Shown piece after piece: positions 25,634 to 34,327 of a DNA stretch of 64,000 nt. Position 1 is the first letter of the stretch, and every line of letters begins with the position of its first letter. The position numbers and the translations under genes are program-made. The notes under the pieces are model-generated. The model had not been told where the DNA came from. It did not search any database and saw nothing but the letters and a program-made list of their open reading frames with translations. Source of the DNA: Onthovicinus sp900555545 (GTDB taxonomy: Bacteria > Bacillota > Clostridia > Oscillospirales > Acutalibacteraceae); the NCBI GenBank assembly GCA_949296915.1, contig CASFPX010000013.1:1-64000 (forward strand). The letters run 5' to 3'.

Positions 25634-27058
25634 TTAACCGACGATGATATTCCCCTTGGGGTAGTTGACATGCGGCGCAAGCGCGCTGCTTATTTTGCGT
25701 GTGGTGGCGGAGATCAGCAGCGTGACCATGCCGACCCGGCCAATATACATCAGGCAGATGACAATCAGTTTGCCCGCAGCAGTGAGAGAGGGGGTAACCC
25801 CCATTGTGAGCCCGACGGTTGCCAGAGCAGATGCCGCCTCATACGCGAGATTCAGGAAGGGCTGGCTCTCCGTGATGCACAACAGCCCGATCCCCAGAAT
25901 CAGGACGGTGATGTTGGCGCAGAAGATCGTCAGGGACCGCCGTACCGTCTCGCGCGGGATGACCCGTTTAAAGACGGTTACATTTTCTTTTCCGAAAAGG
26001 CCGCACACTGCCGTGATCAACAGGGTAGCAAAAGTGGTGGTCTTGATACCGCCGGCGGTACCGCCTGGAGAACCGCCGATAAACATGACCAGGATCATCA
26101 AAAATGCCGTCGGCTGCCGGATAGCGGCCATATCTACGGTGGCGTATCCGGCCGTGCGCAGCGTCACGGACTGGAAAGAGGAGGTCAACACCTTGTCGCC
26201 GGAATCTAAAGTTCCAATCGTGGCATCATTGGTGTACTCAAAGACAAAAATTGCCACAGTGGGAATTACCAGCAGGAAAAAATTCGTCACCAGCACCAGT
26301 TTGGTGTGCGTGTTCAGCAGATGCGAAATGCGATGGGAGATCTCGCGGTTTTTCAACCTGCGGATCAGGTGTGCCACCAGATGCGTTACATCCATCCACA
26401 CGGCGTAGCCAATCCCGCCAAAGAAAATCAGCGCCATCACCACCAGATTGACCACAACGCTGGATTGATAGGGGATCAGGCTGACCGGGCCAATGGGGTC
26501 AAATCCCGCGTTGCAAAACGCGGAGACGGAGATGAATATGGCATCAAACAGCCCCTGCCAGAAACCGCGCGTGTGGATGAACACAGGGGCCATGAGTACG
26601 GCGCCGATCAGCTCAAAGGAGAAAACATATTTAAAGATGCGAAGCAGAACGGTTTTAAGGTCGGCCATGTTGCTCCAATTGAGCATCTCCCGCATAGTGA
26701 TTTTATCCTTGAGGGAGAGCCGGCTCCGAAATTTCAGGAGCAGCATCGCCATCAAGGTGATAAATCCGATCCCGCCAATCTGGATCAGCAACAGCATGAC
26801 AATCTGGCCAAACAGGGTTAAATCCTCCGCGACGACAACGGGCGTCAGGCCTGTGACGCAGGTGGCGCTGGTAGATAAAAACAATGCATTGATCCAGCCA
26901 ATCCCATCCCCCGTGGAGGAGACGGGCAGGGCGAGTAGGACAGTACCCACTAGAATCACAGCCAAAAAGCTGATGGAAACTTTACGTGGTGCAGTAAAAA
27001 AGGAACTGAAACTCCGGCTGGGTTGATCTTCCGGATCTCCCGCTCTTGAACGATTCAA
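25634..27058 (-). CDS. ktrB: Potassium uptake membrane subunit KtrB (TrkH family)
   Basis: This 474-residue transporter has four repeated span-pore-span units. The best visible filter segment is GGSPGGTAGGIKTTT. With KtrA it forms a Na+-dependent K+ uptake system. A TTG start is used, 9 bp after GGAGG. A promoter with TTGCCA and TATAAT lies upstream. The ktrB-ktrA order with close spacing indicates one operon. Confidence 0.94.
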   Translation of the reverse strand: MNRSRAGDPEDQPSRSFSSFFTAPRKVSISFLAVILVGTVLLALPVSSTGDGIGWINALFLSTSATCVTGLTPVVVAEDLTLFGQIVMLLLIQIGGIGFITLMAMLLLKFRSRLSLKDKITMREMLNWSNMADLKTVLLRIFKYVFSFELIGAVLMAPVFIHTRGFWQGLFDAIFISVSAFCNAGFDPIGPVSLIPYQSSVVVNLVVMALIFFGGIGYAVWMDVTHLVAHLIRRLKNREISHRISHLLNTHTKLVLVTNFFLLVIPTVAIFVFEYTNDATIGTLDSGDKVLTSSFQSVTLRTAGYATVDMAAIRQPTAFLMILVMFIGGSPGGTAGGIKTTTFATLLITAVCGLFGKENVTVFKRVIPRETVRRSLTIFCANITVLILGIGLLCITESQPFLNLAYEAASALATVGLTMGVTPSLTAAGKLIVICLMYIGRVGMVTLLISATTRKISSALAPHVNYPKGNIIVG

Positions 27059-27133
27059 TCAGGGCATCCTCCCATATTTTAGTTTAAGATTGGGACTGGA
27101 CAGCGGTCTCCCTTTGCCCAGACTTCAACTGAT

Positions 27134-27161
27134 ATTATACACACTTCATATCATTTGGCAA
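27134..27161 (-). promoter_or_regulatory. Promoter of ktrB-ktrA
   Basis: On the minus strand TTGCCA (27156-27161) and TATAAT (27134-27139) are spaced by 16 bp. The leader is about 75 nt, too short for a ydaO-type c-di-AMP riboswitch. Confidence 0.6.
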
Positions 27162-27273
27162 TATGTAAATCAAAATTTTTTTAAAGGCGGGTAAGATCTG
27201 TGCTACTGAATAACAGGCAGGATGGATCTGCGGGATACTTTATGGTAGAATAGTTTTAAAAGGGAGGCGGATT

Positions 27274-27798
27274 ATGATGGGAAAATGTCTGATTGTTGTC
27301 GATATGCAGGTGGATTTTGTTACCGGGGCGCTCGGAACGCCCGAAGCGGTGCGGATTGTTCCGGCGGTGTGTGACTGTATCCGGCAGGCCGTGGCGGAAA
27401 AGGCGGATATCCTTTACACAATGGATACACACACAGACGGTTATCTGTCCACGGCGGAGGGGAGGAATCTGCCCGTACCGCACTGCCTGCAGGGGACGTC
27501 GGGCTGGGCGCTCTGCCCGGAGGTGGCGGCCTGCCTGCCGCCGGATGCGGTCCAGTTTGAAAAGCCAACTTTCGGCTCCCGGGAACTGTTTGAGTATGCT
27601 GCAAGACAAGGATATGACCAGATTGAGCTCTGCGGGCTGTGTACGGATATCTGCGTGATCTCCAATGCACTGGGGCTCAAGGCGTTCCTGCCGGAGGCAG
27701 AGATTCACGTGCTCGCATCTGCGTGCGCCGGTGTGACGCCGGAGAGCCATGCGAACGCCCTGCGGAGCATGGCTGCCTGCCAGATTCAAGTGGAATAA
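27274..27798 (+). CDS. Isochorismatase-family hydrolase, nicotinamidase-like
   Basis: The 174-residue protein has the cysteine-hydrolase triad: Asp in VVDMQVDF, a Lys in the EKPTFGS segment, and the nucleophile Cys in LCGLCTDICV. The segments MDTHTDGY and PHCLQGTSGW match the metal and substrate regions of nicotinamidases. If so, it deamidates nicotinamide to nicotinate for NAD salvage. GGAGG lies 6 bp before the ATG. No NAD gene is adjacent. Nicotinamidase is the best guess within the family. Confidence 0.82.
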   Translation: MMGKCLIVVDMQVDFVTGALGTPEAVRIVPAVCDCIRQAVAEKADILYTMDTHTDGYLSTAEGRNLPVPHCLQGTSGWALCPEVAACLPPDAVQFEKPTFGSRELFEYAARQGYDQIELCGLCTDICVISNALGLKAFLPEAEIHVLASACAGVTPESHANALRSMAACQIQVE

Positions 27799-27815
27799 TC
27801 GCCGGTCATCAAAAA

Positions 27816-27837
27816 GGCGTTCCCTTTTGAGAACGCC
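27816..27837 (+). other. Hairpin in the 3' region of the nicotinamidase-like gene
   Basis: GGCGTTC (27816-27822) pairs with GAACGCC (27831-27837). No T tract follows; the next hairpin does the termination. Confidence 0.4.
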
Positions 27838-27857
27838 GGATACGGAAGTGTGTGTAG

Positions 27858-27902
27858 GATGCGGCGCAGTGCCGGTAACGGTGCTGCGCCGTATCTTTTT
27901 TC
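27858..27902 (+). terminator. Rho-independent terminator
   Basis: GATGCGGCGCAG (27858-27869) pairs with CTGCGCCGTATC (27884-27895), followed by six or more T residues. Confidence 0.8.
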
Positions 27903-27924
27903 AAGCGGCAGTCAAATAGAATTT

Positions 27925-27941
27925 TTCTACGTTTCGTAGAA
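27925..27941. promoter_or_regulatory. Palindrome upstream of the XRE regulator
   Basis: TTCTACG-TTT-CGTAGAA is a perfect 17-bp inverted repeat 20 bp upstream of the -35 hexamer at 27962. It may be an operator for the XRE protein it precedes. Confidence 0.4.
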
Positions 27942-27961
27942 GAAAATCGCCTGTGCGGTTA

Positions 27962-27990
27962 TTGATGATATGGCGGATTTTTCGTATCAT
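27962..27990 (+). promoter_or_regulatory. Promoter of the XRE regulator gene
   Basis: TTGATG (27962-27967) and TATCAT (27985-27990) are spaced by 17 bp, 40 bp upstream of the start codon. Confidence 0.65.
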
Positions 27991-28030
27991 ATAGCCAGAG
28001 GCCTCAAAAAATTAAAATCAGGAGGTTGCC

Positions 28031-28828
28031 ATGGATCTTTTAATTGGTGAAAATATCAGACGAATACGCCGTGAGCGCAACCTGACCCAAGAGGAAGTGG
28101 CCGCTCACCTCGGCATATCGTTTCAATCCATAAGCAAATGGGAGCGGGGAGATGGGTACCCGGATATAACGATGCTGCCGGCGTTGGCAAATTACTTTGG
28201 GATCAGTATTGATGAATTACTCGGCGCGGGCGAAATTGCAAAAAACAATCAATACTGTGAAATCAATCGAATATGGGATGAAAACAATAAAAAGGGATTA
28301 CATCAGGAGAATGTCGCCCTTATGCGCCGATCGCTGAAGACTTTCCCAAACGATGACCTTTTACTCGTTCAGCTATCCACATCACTTGAAAAACTGGACG
28401 GAACAGATGACGAAAAACGCCAATATCTGCGGGAATCCATAGCGGCTCAGGAACAAATTCTTCGATATGGAGAGGATTCCGAGGTGCGCGGCGCAACCCT
28501 CTATAATATCTGCTTCGCATACTGGAAATCCGGTGCATATGACAAGGCGTTAGAGCGGGCAAGGAAACTCCCAAATCTCTACAAGGCGCGCGAAAATGCT
28601 CTTGTGTATTTTCTGCGGGGCGAGGAAAAGCGTAAGGCCGCAAGAGAAGCGCTCACTCCGATTGCGTGGGTGGTTGCGCATCACATGACCGCCCTTTACG
28701 AAACAGAAAATGACCCAACCTACCTGTCCAAAGCGGAAAAAATACTCGACATACTTTTTGCGGGTGAAACGGAAAACGATTTTATCGAGTCGATTCGTGG
28801 GCGAATCCGTGCGCGCATTTCGCAATAA
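28031..28828 (+). CDS. XRE-family regulator with helical C-terminal domain
   Basis: The 265-residue protein has an N-terminal helix-turn-helix (about 5-60: NIRRIRRERNLTQEEVAAHLG, then SFQSISKWERG). A long helical region follows, with TPR-like units such as ATLYNICFAYWKSGAYDKALERA. This layout is common in Clostridia for one-component regulators of unknown ligand. AGGAGG precedes the ATG. A palindrome and promoter lie upstream. No obvious target gene is adjacent, so autoregulation is the most direct guess. Confidence 0.88.
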   Translation: MDLLIGENIRRIRRERNLTQEEVAAHLGISFQSISKWERGDGYPDITMLPALANYFGISIDELLGAGEIAKNNQYCEINRIWDENNKKGLHQENVALMRRSLKTFPNDDLLLVQLSTSLEKLDGTDDEKRQYLRESIAAQEQILRYGEDSEVRGATLYNICFAYWKSGAYDKALERARKLPNLYKARENALVYFLRGEEKRKAAREALTPIAWVVAHHMTALYETENDPTYLSKAEKILDILFAGETENDFIESIRGRIRARISQ

Positions 28829-28886
28829 CACACATTTGGAATTCGCGTTGCCTTTGTTTTTGGGAGTTGGGGAAGTTTGAACCCTG

Positions 28887-28906
28887 CTCCCCCTGGGGGA
28901 GTTTTT
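28887..28906 (+). terminator. Terminator after the XRE gene
   Basis: CTCCC and GGGAG form a compact GC stem (28887-28901) followed by five T residues. Confidence 0.55.
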
Positions 28907-28929
28907 AAGTGCGATGGTGTGGTCTCTGC

Positions 28930-29090
28930 ACGCCCTCGCCTCCCTTGCGTGAAAAGGGAGGTGACCCGGCGTAAGCCGGGACGGAGGGATTGTTACAGGG
29001 GAGCGGAAAACAAAAGATTCCTACCGTCAACCCCTCAGGCTCACTCCGTTCGACAGCTCCCCTTACACAGGGGAGCCAGGGGGAACTACA
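28930..29090. repeat. Intergenic palindromic repeat element
   Basis: This non-coding stretch holds a run of hairpins: CCTCCCTT/AAGGGAGG (28939-28961), CCCGGC-GTAA-GCCGGG (28965-28980), and AGCTCCCC/GGGGAGC near the right end. The phrases GGCGTAAGCCGGGACGGAGG and CCCCTCAGG...GACAGCTCCCC look like the dispersed intergenic elements common in Oscillospiraceae-type genomes. That resemblance is from memory. No ORF is supported. Confidence 0.5.
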
Positions 29091-29143
29091 TAACTCAAGC
29101 CTTCCCCTCCAGGGGCGAGCCGTTTGATAGCGTTACACACCAA

Positions 29144-29184
29144 AGAGCCGTCACGCGCTATATCAGTGCGTGACGGTTCTTTTA
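29144..29184. terminator. Bidirectional terminator
   Basis: AGCCGTCACGC (29144-29154 by sequence order, within about 2 bp) pairs with GCGTGACGGTT, followed by TCTTTTAT. It lies just beyond the stop of the minus-strand EEP gene. Confidence 0.65.
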
Positions 29185-29189
29185 TCCCT

Positions 29190-30200
29190 TTATTCAATCT
29201 TCAGTTCTGCAAACAGGCCGAAGTGGTCGGAGAGGTTGAGCCCCTCATACGGCTGGTCGGCGCAGATGGTGCAGCAGCCCTCCGGCTGCGGCGGCAGGTT
29301 GCGCACGAGGATGTGGTCGATGTTGCGCGGCGTGAGCTCGTCCGTCGCCTCCAGCTTTTTGTAGGGCGAGGCGTATTCCCGCTGCGCGTCCTCCGCGTAA
29401 TAGGTACTCAGGTTCCGGTTAAAGCGGGGATCCCATGTCATTTTCCCGTCGGGAGAAAGCGGCGCCAAATCGGTAAAACCGGATTGGGTCAGCGTGCGCA
29501 GTTCCATCCAATCGGATTCGGCGTTCAGATCGCCCGCCACAATCAGCGGAGCGCCGTCCGGGACATTCCGGTTTAGGAAGTCCAGCAGCCGCCTTGATTC
29601 CGTCATACGCATGGATGCGCCGTCGCTCAGCCTGCGTCCAGAGCGAAACATCGCCCGCCGTCCGCAGTGCATCTGTGCCGCATATTCCTCCAGCAGCCGC
29701 CGGTTTTCCGGCCCGTCATCCGGCGCAGCGGTAAAGTGCGTCCCGCAGAAGTAGCAATCCTTCCCGCCCGGTGTGCGGAAGCGGATCAGAAGCGCCTGCG
29801 TCAGGTTGTCAAAGTGGAAAGAGAACGTATTTCCACAGTATCCGCTCCCACCCAAGTGAACCCTGCCGATCCATTCGGCGTGCAGCGAGGGACGGGCGAA
29901 GAGGCCGTCCCCCTCGCGCAGATTGAGCGGAAAGCCGAATTTGCCCGCTCGAACACCTGCGACGCCCATATGGCTGAATGAATCATATCCGGTTGCATCA
30001 TGGACTTGGGCTTCCCGGTCAAAGAGCGGGTTGAGCTCGCCAAGTGATAACAAATCCGGTTCCAGGCGTGCAATCTCCCGCAGCAGGCCCTTGAATCGCT
30101 TTTCGCGGGTCTGAGGGGCCTCGTACTCCTCCAGGCGGATCAGCCCGTTGTAGCGGAAGCCTGACCAGACATTCAGGGTAAAAATACGAATTGTCTCCAT
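29190..30200 (-). CDS. Endonuclease/exonuclease/phosphatase (EEP) family protein
   Basis: The 336-residue protein has the EEP fold signature: FTLNVWSGF at the N-terminus, a metal glutamate in LSLGELNPLF, GTHFTAAPDD, VAGDLNAES and the catalytic histidine in LNLSDHFGLFAEL. No signal peptide is seen. Its start lies 5 bp after the FGGY kinase stop, so the two are translated from one message. Members cleave phosphodiesters or phosphomonoesters of nucleic acids, lipids or sugars. In this locus a sugar-phosphate or nucleotide substrate is possible but unproven. Confidence 0.85.
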   Translation of the reverse strand: METIRIFTLNVWSGFRYNGLIRLEEYEAPQTREKRFKGLLREIARLEPDLLSLGELNPLFDREAQVHDATGYDSFSHMGVAGVRAGKFGFPLNLREGDGLFARPSLHAEWIGRVHLGGSGYCGNTFSFHFDNLTQALLIRFRTPGGKDCYFCGTHFTAAPDDGPENRRLLEEYAAQMHCGRRAMFRSGRRLSDGASMRMTESRRLLDFLNRNVPDGAPLIVAGDLNAESDWMELRTLTQSGFTDLAPLSPDGKMTWDPRFNRNLSTYYAEDAQREYASPYKKLEATDELTPRNIDHILVRNLPPQPEGCCTICADQPYEGLNLSDHFGLFAELKIE

Positions 30201-30205
30201 GGCAA

Positions 30206-31801
30206 TCAGCCGTTCATCGCGGCAAAGTTCGCCTTATTTGCCTTGTACAGGGAGCAGAAGGTCTTATAGTTCTTGTCATAGACCGGTTTGACCGAAGCGT
30301 TCGGATAGAAGGTTTTGACGGCGGGGATCAGTTTTTTTGCATCCTGGATCCGATCGATTACACCGTTGGAGGCCGCCACAAGGACTGCCGCTCCCAGCGC
30401 GCCCACGTTCTGTGGCGATTCGACGGTTTCAACCGTTTTGCCCAGGCAGTCGGCCAGGATCTGGCATGTCACGTCGGAGAGCGCGCCGCCGCCGACAAAG
30501 CGGACGACATCGGAGGTCCTCGTCTTTTTCTCCTCCGTCTCCATAAACCAGCGCATGTGATAGACGACGCCCTCTGTCACGGCGCGGATGAGCTCTGTTT
30601 TGCCCGTTTCCAGGCTGATATTGAAGAACATGCCGCGGGCGTTCGGGTCCTCAAACGGGCAGCGGTTGCCATGCAGCCAGGGAGTGAAAATCACGCCGCC
30701 CGCGCCGGCCGGGATGCTGTTGATGACCTCGGACATGTAGTCGTACAGGCTCTCGTAGATCGTCTCCTGGGATTCGGCGACGTTTTTCTTTTCGAGGTAA
30801 ATATCAATTTCATCCAAAGCGAGGTGGTCCTTGACCCACTCAAGGCACTTACCGGCCGTCTCCAGCTCGGCAAAATAGTTGTAGTAACCCGGGATTGCGC
30901 CGACAGTGGCGGCAATCATGGCGCTCGCATCCACCATGCTCTTGTCCACTACGGTGGAGACCCATCCGGAGGTTCCGCAGTAGATATGTGTATCACCCAG
31001 ATTGACGCTGCCCGCGCCAACGCCGATCAGCGAGGCGTCTCCGCCGCCGCCGTACACAGGGGTACCCGGCTTGAGGCCGAGCTCTTCGGCTATGCTGTCT
31101 TTCAATCCACCGGCCTGATCCGAGCAGGCGATAATTCGGGGCATATGGTCCGGGTTGACGCCGAGCATCTTCATCACAGATGTGCTCCAGCATTTTTTGT
31201 GGATGTCGTACATCAGGGCGGCAAAGGCGGAGTCCTCCGTCATGACAAATTCGCCCGTCATCCGGCAGATGATATACTCCTTGACGTCCAGCCACTTGTA
31301 TACCTTGGCAAAGACGTCCGGCTCATGATTTTTGACCCAGTTGTACTTCCAAACAGGATCCTTGACGCTCGCCGCGACGGCTCCGGTGGCCGCGAGGGAT
31401 TTGAGCAGTTTGACCACATTGGCCCCGGCGATCTGGGGCCCATAGGCAAGCCCTTTTTTCAGCTCCTCGCGAGCGCGCTGATCCATATAGCTCATCGCGC
31501 GGCGCACGGCATTGCCCTCTCTGTCCACCAGGACGAGCCCCTGCATCTGGGAGCAGAACGAGATGCCGGAGATCTGATCGGCCGAAACGGGACTCTTGGC
31601 CATCAGGCGGGAAGTCGTCTGCCGGATGGCATCCCACCACTCCTCGGGATCCTGTTCGGCGCCGCCGCCCTCCAGCACATAGAGTGAATATCCCTGCATT
31701 TCGGCGGCCAGTAGTTTGATCGTTTCCGCTACCTCAAACAGGCAGGTCTTTACCCCTGTTGTACCGATATCGTAGGCGATCACGTATAATGGCTGTTTCA
31801 T
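30206..31801 (-). CDS. FGGY-family carbohydrate kinase
   Basis: The 531-residue protein has two actin-like ATPase domains: the N-terminal phosphate loop AYDIGTTGVKTCLFE (about 9-23) and the C-terminal FVGGGALSDVTCQILAD. QMQGLVLVD and YMDQRA lie at the expected sugar-binding positions. It is longer than a usual xylulokinase (about 490-500) and not clearly any characterised branch. RBS GCAGGAGG overlaps the end of tetR. Linkage to an aldolase and an aminotransferase suggests it phosphorylates a sugar or polyol that is later cleaved by the aldolase. Substrate unknown. Confidence 0.9.
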   Translation of the reverse strand: MKQPLYVIAYDIGTTGVKTCLFEVAETIKLLAAEMQGYSLYVLEGGGAEQDPEEWWDAIRQTTSRLMAKSPVSADQISGISFCSQMQGLVLVDREGNAVRRAMSYMDQRAREELKKGLAYGPQIAGANVVKLLKSLAATGAVAASVKDPVWKYNWVKNHEPDVFAKVYKWLDVKEYIICRMTGEFVMTEDSAFAALMYDIHKKCWSTSVMKMLGVNPDHMPRIIACSDQAGGLKDSIAEELGLKPGTPVYGGGGDASLIGVGAGSVNLGDTHIYCGTSGWVSTVVDKSMVDASAMIAATVGAIPGYYNYFAELETAGKCLEWVKDHLALDEIDIYLEKKNVAESQETIYESLYDYMSEVINSIPAGAGGVIFTPWLHGNRCPFEDPNARGMFFNISLETGKTELIRAVTEGVVYHMRWFMETEEKKTRTSDVVRFVGGGALSDVTCQILADCLGKTVETVESPQNVGALGAAVLVAASNGVIDRIQDAKKLIPAVKTFYPNASVKPVYDKNYKTFCSLYKANKANFAAMNG

Positions 31802-31805
31802 AAAT

Positions 31806-32462
31806 CTATTCCTCCTGCTTTTTAAGCGCAGATTTTACAAACGTAATAATTTGGCTGACCACGTAATCGTCCCTGTTGAGGATATCGTCACCCGCGTACA
31901 CGCGGAAGCGCTCCTCATAATAGTCGCAGGCGTAGGAGAATTGGAGGGACATGAAGAGGTTGTCAATCATAAAGGCAGCCATGGCCGCATCGATATCACT
32001 GCGGATTTCCCCGCGAGATTGGCCCTGGCGGATCAGTCCGGTGTAAACCCTGGCGGAGACGCCCTCCATTGCGCGGGCAATCTCGCGCGACATCCCGGCA
32101 TTTTCCTGGGCGGAGATGCCGCCATACAGCCGGATCAGCTCGCTGCCCCGGGAGGTGTGCTGGATGGAGCGGAGCACGGACTCCAGCTTGGTTAGGATTG
32201 GCTCGTCGGATTGACAGATTAGATCAAGCGTCTGCTGGAGCTGGCCGATTCCGGCCTGGACCACCGTTAAAAACAGCTCCCGCTTAGTGTCAAAATATTT
32301 GTATAGGGAACCGACGCTCACACCGGCCTTCTTAGCGATGATATTGATATTGGTATTCTCAAAGCCGTTTTCGGAAAATTCGTGCGTGGCGACGGCCAGG
32401 ATTTTTTCGCGCTTTTCGGCGGAAATGTTGAGAAAGGTTGGCTTGCAGTATAGTCGTTCCAT
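31806..32462 (-). CDS. TetR-family repressor of the divergent locus
   Basis: The start at 32462 follows CGGAGG and gives 218 residues. The N-terminal helix-turn-helix reads KILAVATHEFSENGFENTNINIIAKKAGVSVGSLYKYF. The C-terminal ligand domain is unrelated by eye to any well-known regulator. It is the first gene of tetR-kinase-EEP and faces the aminotransferase-aldolase pair. Two related 20-bp inverted repeats in the shared upstream region are candidate operators, so it probably represses both sides. Confidence 0.92.
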   Translation of the reverse strand: MERLYCKPTFLNISAEKREKILAVATHEFSENGFENTNINIIAKKAGVSVGSLYKYFDTKRELFLTVVQAGIGQLQQTLDLICQSDEPILTKLESVLRSIQHTSRGSELIRLYGGISAQENAGMSREIARAMEGVSARVYTGLIRQGQSRGEIRSDIDAAMAAFMIDNLFMSLQFSYACDYYEERFRVYAGDDILNRDDYVVSQIITFVKSALKKQEE

Positions 32463-32482
32463 ATTGTTCCTCCGTGCAGATG

Positions 32483-32502
32483 GAGTGAGCAATAACTCAC
32501 TC
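32483..32502. promoter_or_regulatory. TetR operator O1
   Basis: GAGTGAG-N6-CTCACTC is a perfect inverted repeat 20 bp upstream of the tetR start, placed for autoregulation. Confidence 0.6.
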
Positions 32503-32559
32503 TCTTATTTTAACATATCCTTTCAAATGTGTATATGACCATGTTCACTAAAAAATAAG

Positions 32560-32583
32560 GCCTTTTTTTAGTTAAAAAAAGGC
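32560..32583. repeat. AT-rich inverted repeat in the divergent region
   Basis: GCCTTTTTTT and AAAAAAAGGC are separated by AGTT. It could act as a bidirectional terminator separating the divergent units, or simply as promoter-proximal AT-rich DNA. Confidence 0.35.
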
Positions 32584-32603
32584 TTTTAACCGCGGTCAGA
32601 ATA

Positions 32604-32636
32604 TGGTATACTGTGAAAGTGAGCGGAGATTCACCG
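32604..32636 (+). promoter_or_regulatory. Extended -10 promoter with operator O2
   Basis: TGG-TATACT (32604-32612) is an extended -10 element with a poor -35. Directly after it, AAGTGAG-N6-TTCACCG (32617-32636) keeps the spacing and most half-site bases of O1 and overlaps the expected transcript start. It drives the aminotransferase-aldolase pair. Confidence 0.5.
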
Positions 32637-32734
32637 CTCTGCGTCTGATGATGCAAGCCGCCGCTGCAGGCGGTTCAGAGCAAATGGCAATTTTTTATTT
32701 TATCAATAATATAAAAGAAGCAGGAGGTAACATT

Positions 32735-34213
32735 ATGGACAACCGTTTTGCAATCTCGGAGTATCCTGACGCGGCAGCTGTGACCAAGCAGCTCGACGAG
32801 CTGATCAAAAAGCCGCCGTATATCATTGCTCCGGAAAAACTCAAGGAGTATGAGGACGAGTACTATGCCAAAAAGTGCCAGAAGTCCAAGGCCATGATCG
32901 ACGAGGCGAAGAATTACATCCCCGGCGGCGTGCAGCACAACCTGGCGTTCAACCACCCGTTCCCGCTGGTGTTCACCAAGGCGGAGGGCGCGAAGCTGTA
33001 CGATATTGACGGCAATGAGTACTATGACTTCCTGCAGGCGGGCGGTCCGACAGTTCTCGGCTCCAATCCGAAGGTCGTCCGCGATCAGGTGATTGATCTG
33101 CTGAACACGGGCAGCCCTTCCACCGGCCTGTTCCACGAGTTTGAGTACAAGCTGGCCAAGAAGATTTGCGACAGCGTGCCGAACGTACAGATGTTCCGTA
33201 TGCTCAACTCCGGCTCCGAGGCGTGCATGGTTGCGATCCGTATCGCGCGCCTTGCCACTAAGAAAAAGAACATCGTCAAGATGGGCGGTGCCTACCATGG
33301 CTGGAGCGATCAGCTCGGCTATGGTATCCGAATCCCGGGCTCCAAGTTCACCCAGGCGCACGGCGTGCCGCTGTACATCTTTAAGCATACGCAGGAGTTC
33401 TTCCCGAACGATCTGGACGCCCTCGAGCGCGTCCTGCGCCGCAACCAGTTCCACGGCGGCACGGCGGCCGTTATGATCGAGCCGGTCGGCCCCGAGAGCG
33501 GCACCCGTCCGCTCGATAAGGACTTCAACAAGGGCGTGGAGCGCCTGTGCCGCAAATACGGCGCACTGCTCATCTTTGATGAGGTCGTTACGGGCTTCCG
33601 TATTGGTATGGCCGGTGCACAGGGGTACTTTGGGGTGTCCCCCGACCTGACCATCTTCGGCAAGGTCATCGCCGGCGGCTATCCGGGTGCAGGCGGCGTC
33701 GGCGGCAAGAGGGAGTACATGAAGTACCTGGCCGCAGGGATTCAGACGGGCGACAAGGTCCATAAGGCACTTGTTGGCGGAACGATGGCTGCGACCCCCA
33801 TCAGCTGCGTAGCCGGTTATTACACCCTGGAGGAGATCGACAAGCAGAACGCCTGCCAGAAGGCCGGCCAGATGGGCGACCGGATCACCAAGGGCCTTCA
33901 GGAAATCATCAAGCGCCGCAACCTTCCGTTTGTGGCCTTCAACCAGGGTTCCATCTGCCATCTGGAGACGCTGGGCACCATGCACTTCGCCATCAACTGG
34001 AAGAAGCCGTGGCAGATTCCGCATGTCCTCGACGAGACGAGCATCCGCAAGAAAGAGATGGAGCACTACGGCGCCGCCTACATGGCGGAGGGCCTTGTAA
34101 CGCTGGCAGGCAGCCGTCTGTACACAAGCGCCGCCTATACGGAGGAGATGATCGACGACGCGCTGGCCCGCTTTGACCGCGTGTTTGAGAACATCACTGT
34201 GATGCAGAAATAA
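32735..34213 (+). CDS. Class III aminotransferase, glutamate-1-semialdehyde aminomutase-like
   Basis: The start at 32735 follows AGGAGG and gives 492 residues, longer than GSA aminomutase (about 430) because of an N-terminal extension of about 50. PLP motifs are visible: NSGSEACMVAIRIAR, GGAYHGWSD, LLIFDEVVTGFR and the lysine in TIFGKVIAGG. No haem gene is nearby, so a haem role is unlikely. Placement with an FGGY kinase and a class II aldolase suggests it aminates or deaminates an aldehyde or keto compound in a catabolic route. Substrate unknown. Confidence 0.9.
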   Translation: MDNRFAISEYPDAAAVTKQLDELIKKPPYIIAPEKLKEYEDEYYAKKCQKSKAMIDEAKNYIPGGVQHNLAFNHPFPLVFTKAEGAKLYDIDGNEYYDFLQAGGPTVLGSNPKVVRDQVIDLLNTGSPSTGLFHEFEYKLAKKICDSVPNVQMFRMLNSGSEACMVAIRIARLATKKKNIVKMGGAYHGWSDQLGYGIRIPGSKFTQAHGVPLYIFKHTQEFFPNDLDALERVLRRNQFHGGTAAVMIEPVGPESGTRPLDKDFNKGVERLCRKYGALLIFDEVVTGFRIGMAGAQGYFGVSPDLTIFGKVIAGGYPGAGGVGGKREYMKYLAAGIQTGDKVHKALVGGTMAATPISCVAGYYTLEEIDKQNACQKAGQMGDRITKGLQEIIKRRNLPFVAFNQGSICHLETLGTMHFAINWKKPWQIPHVLDETSIRKKEMEHYGAAYMAEGLVTLAGSRLYTSAAYTEEMIDDALARFDRVFENITVMQK

Positions 34214-34252
34214 ATCATCCCAGTCATTTACAGCGAAACGGACACTTTAGTG

Positions 34253-34274
34253 GGCCCGCCCGAACGGGCGGGCC
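34253..34274 (+). other. Hairpin between aminotransferase and aldolase genes
   Basis: GGCCCGCCCG (34253-34262) and CGGGCGGGCC (34265-34274) form a very stable stem with little T tract. It may set the relative amounts of the two messages. Confidence 0.5.
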
Positions 34275-34327
34275 TGTTCCATTGTGACGGATTGCTGTAT
34301 GGTGGGAATTGTAAAGGAGGATAAATT

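Noticed and set aside
27059..27273. c-di-AMP (ydaO) riboswitch before ktrB
   Set aside because: The promoter leaves a leader of only about 75 nt, too short for that class.
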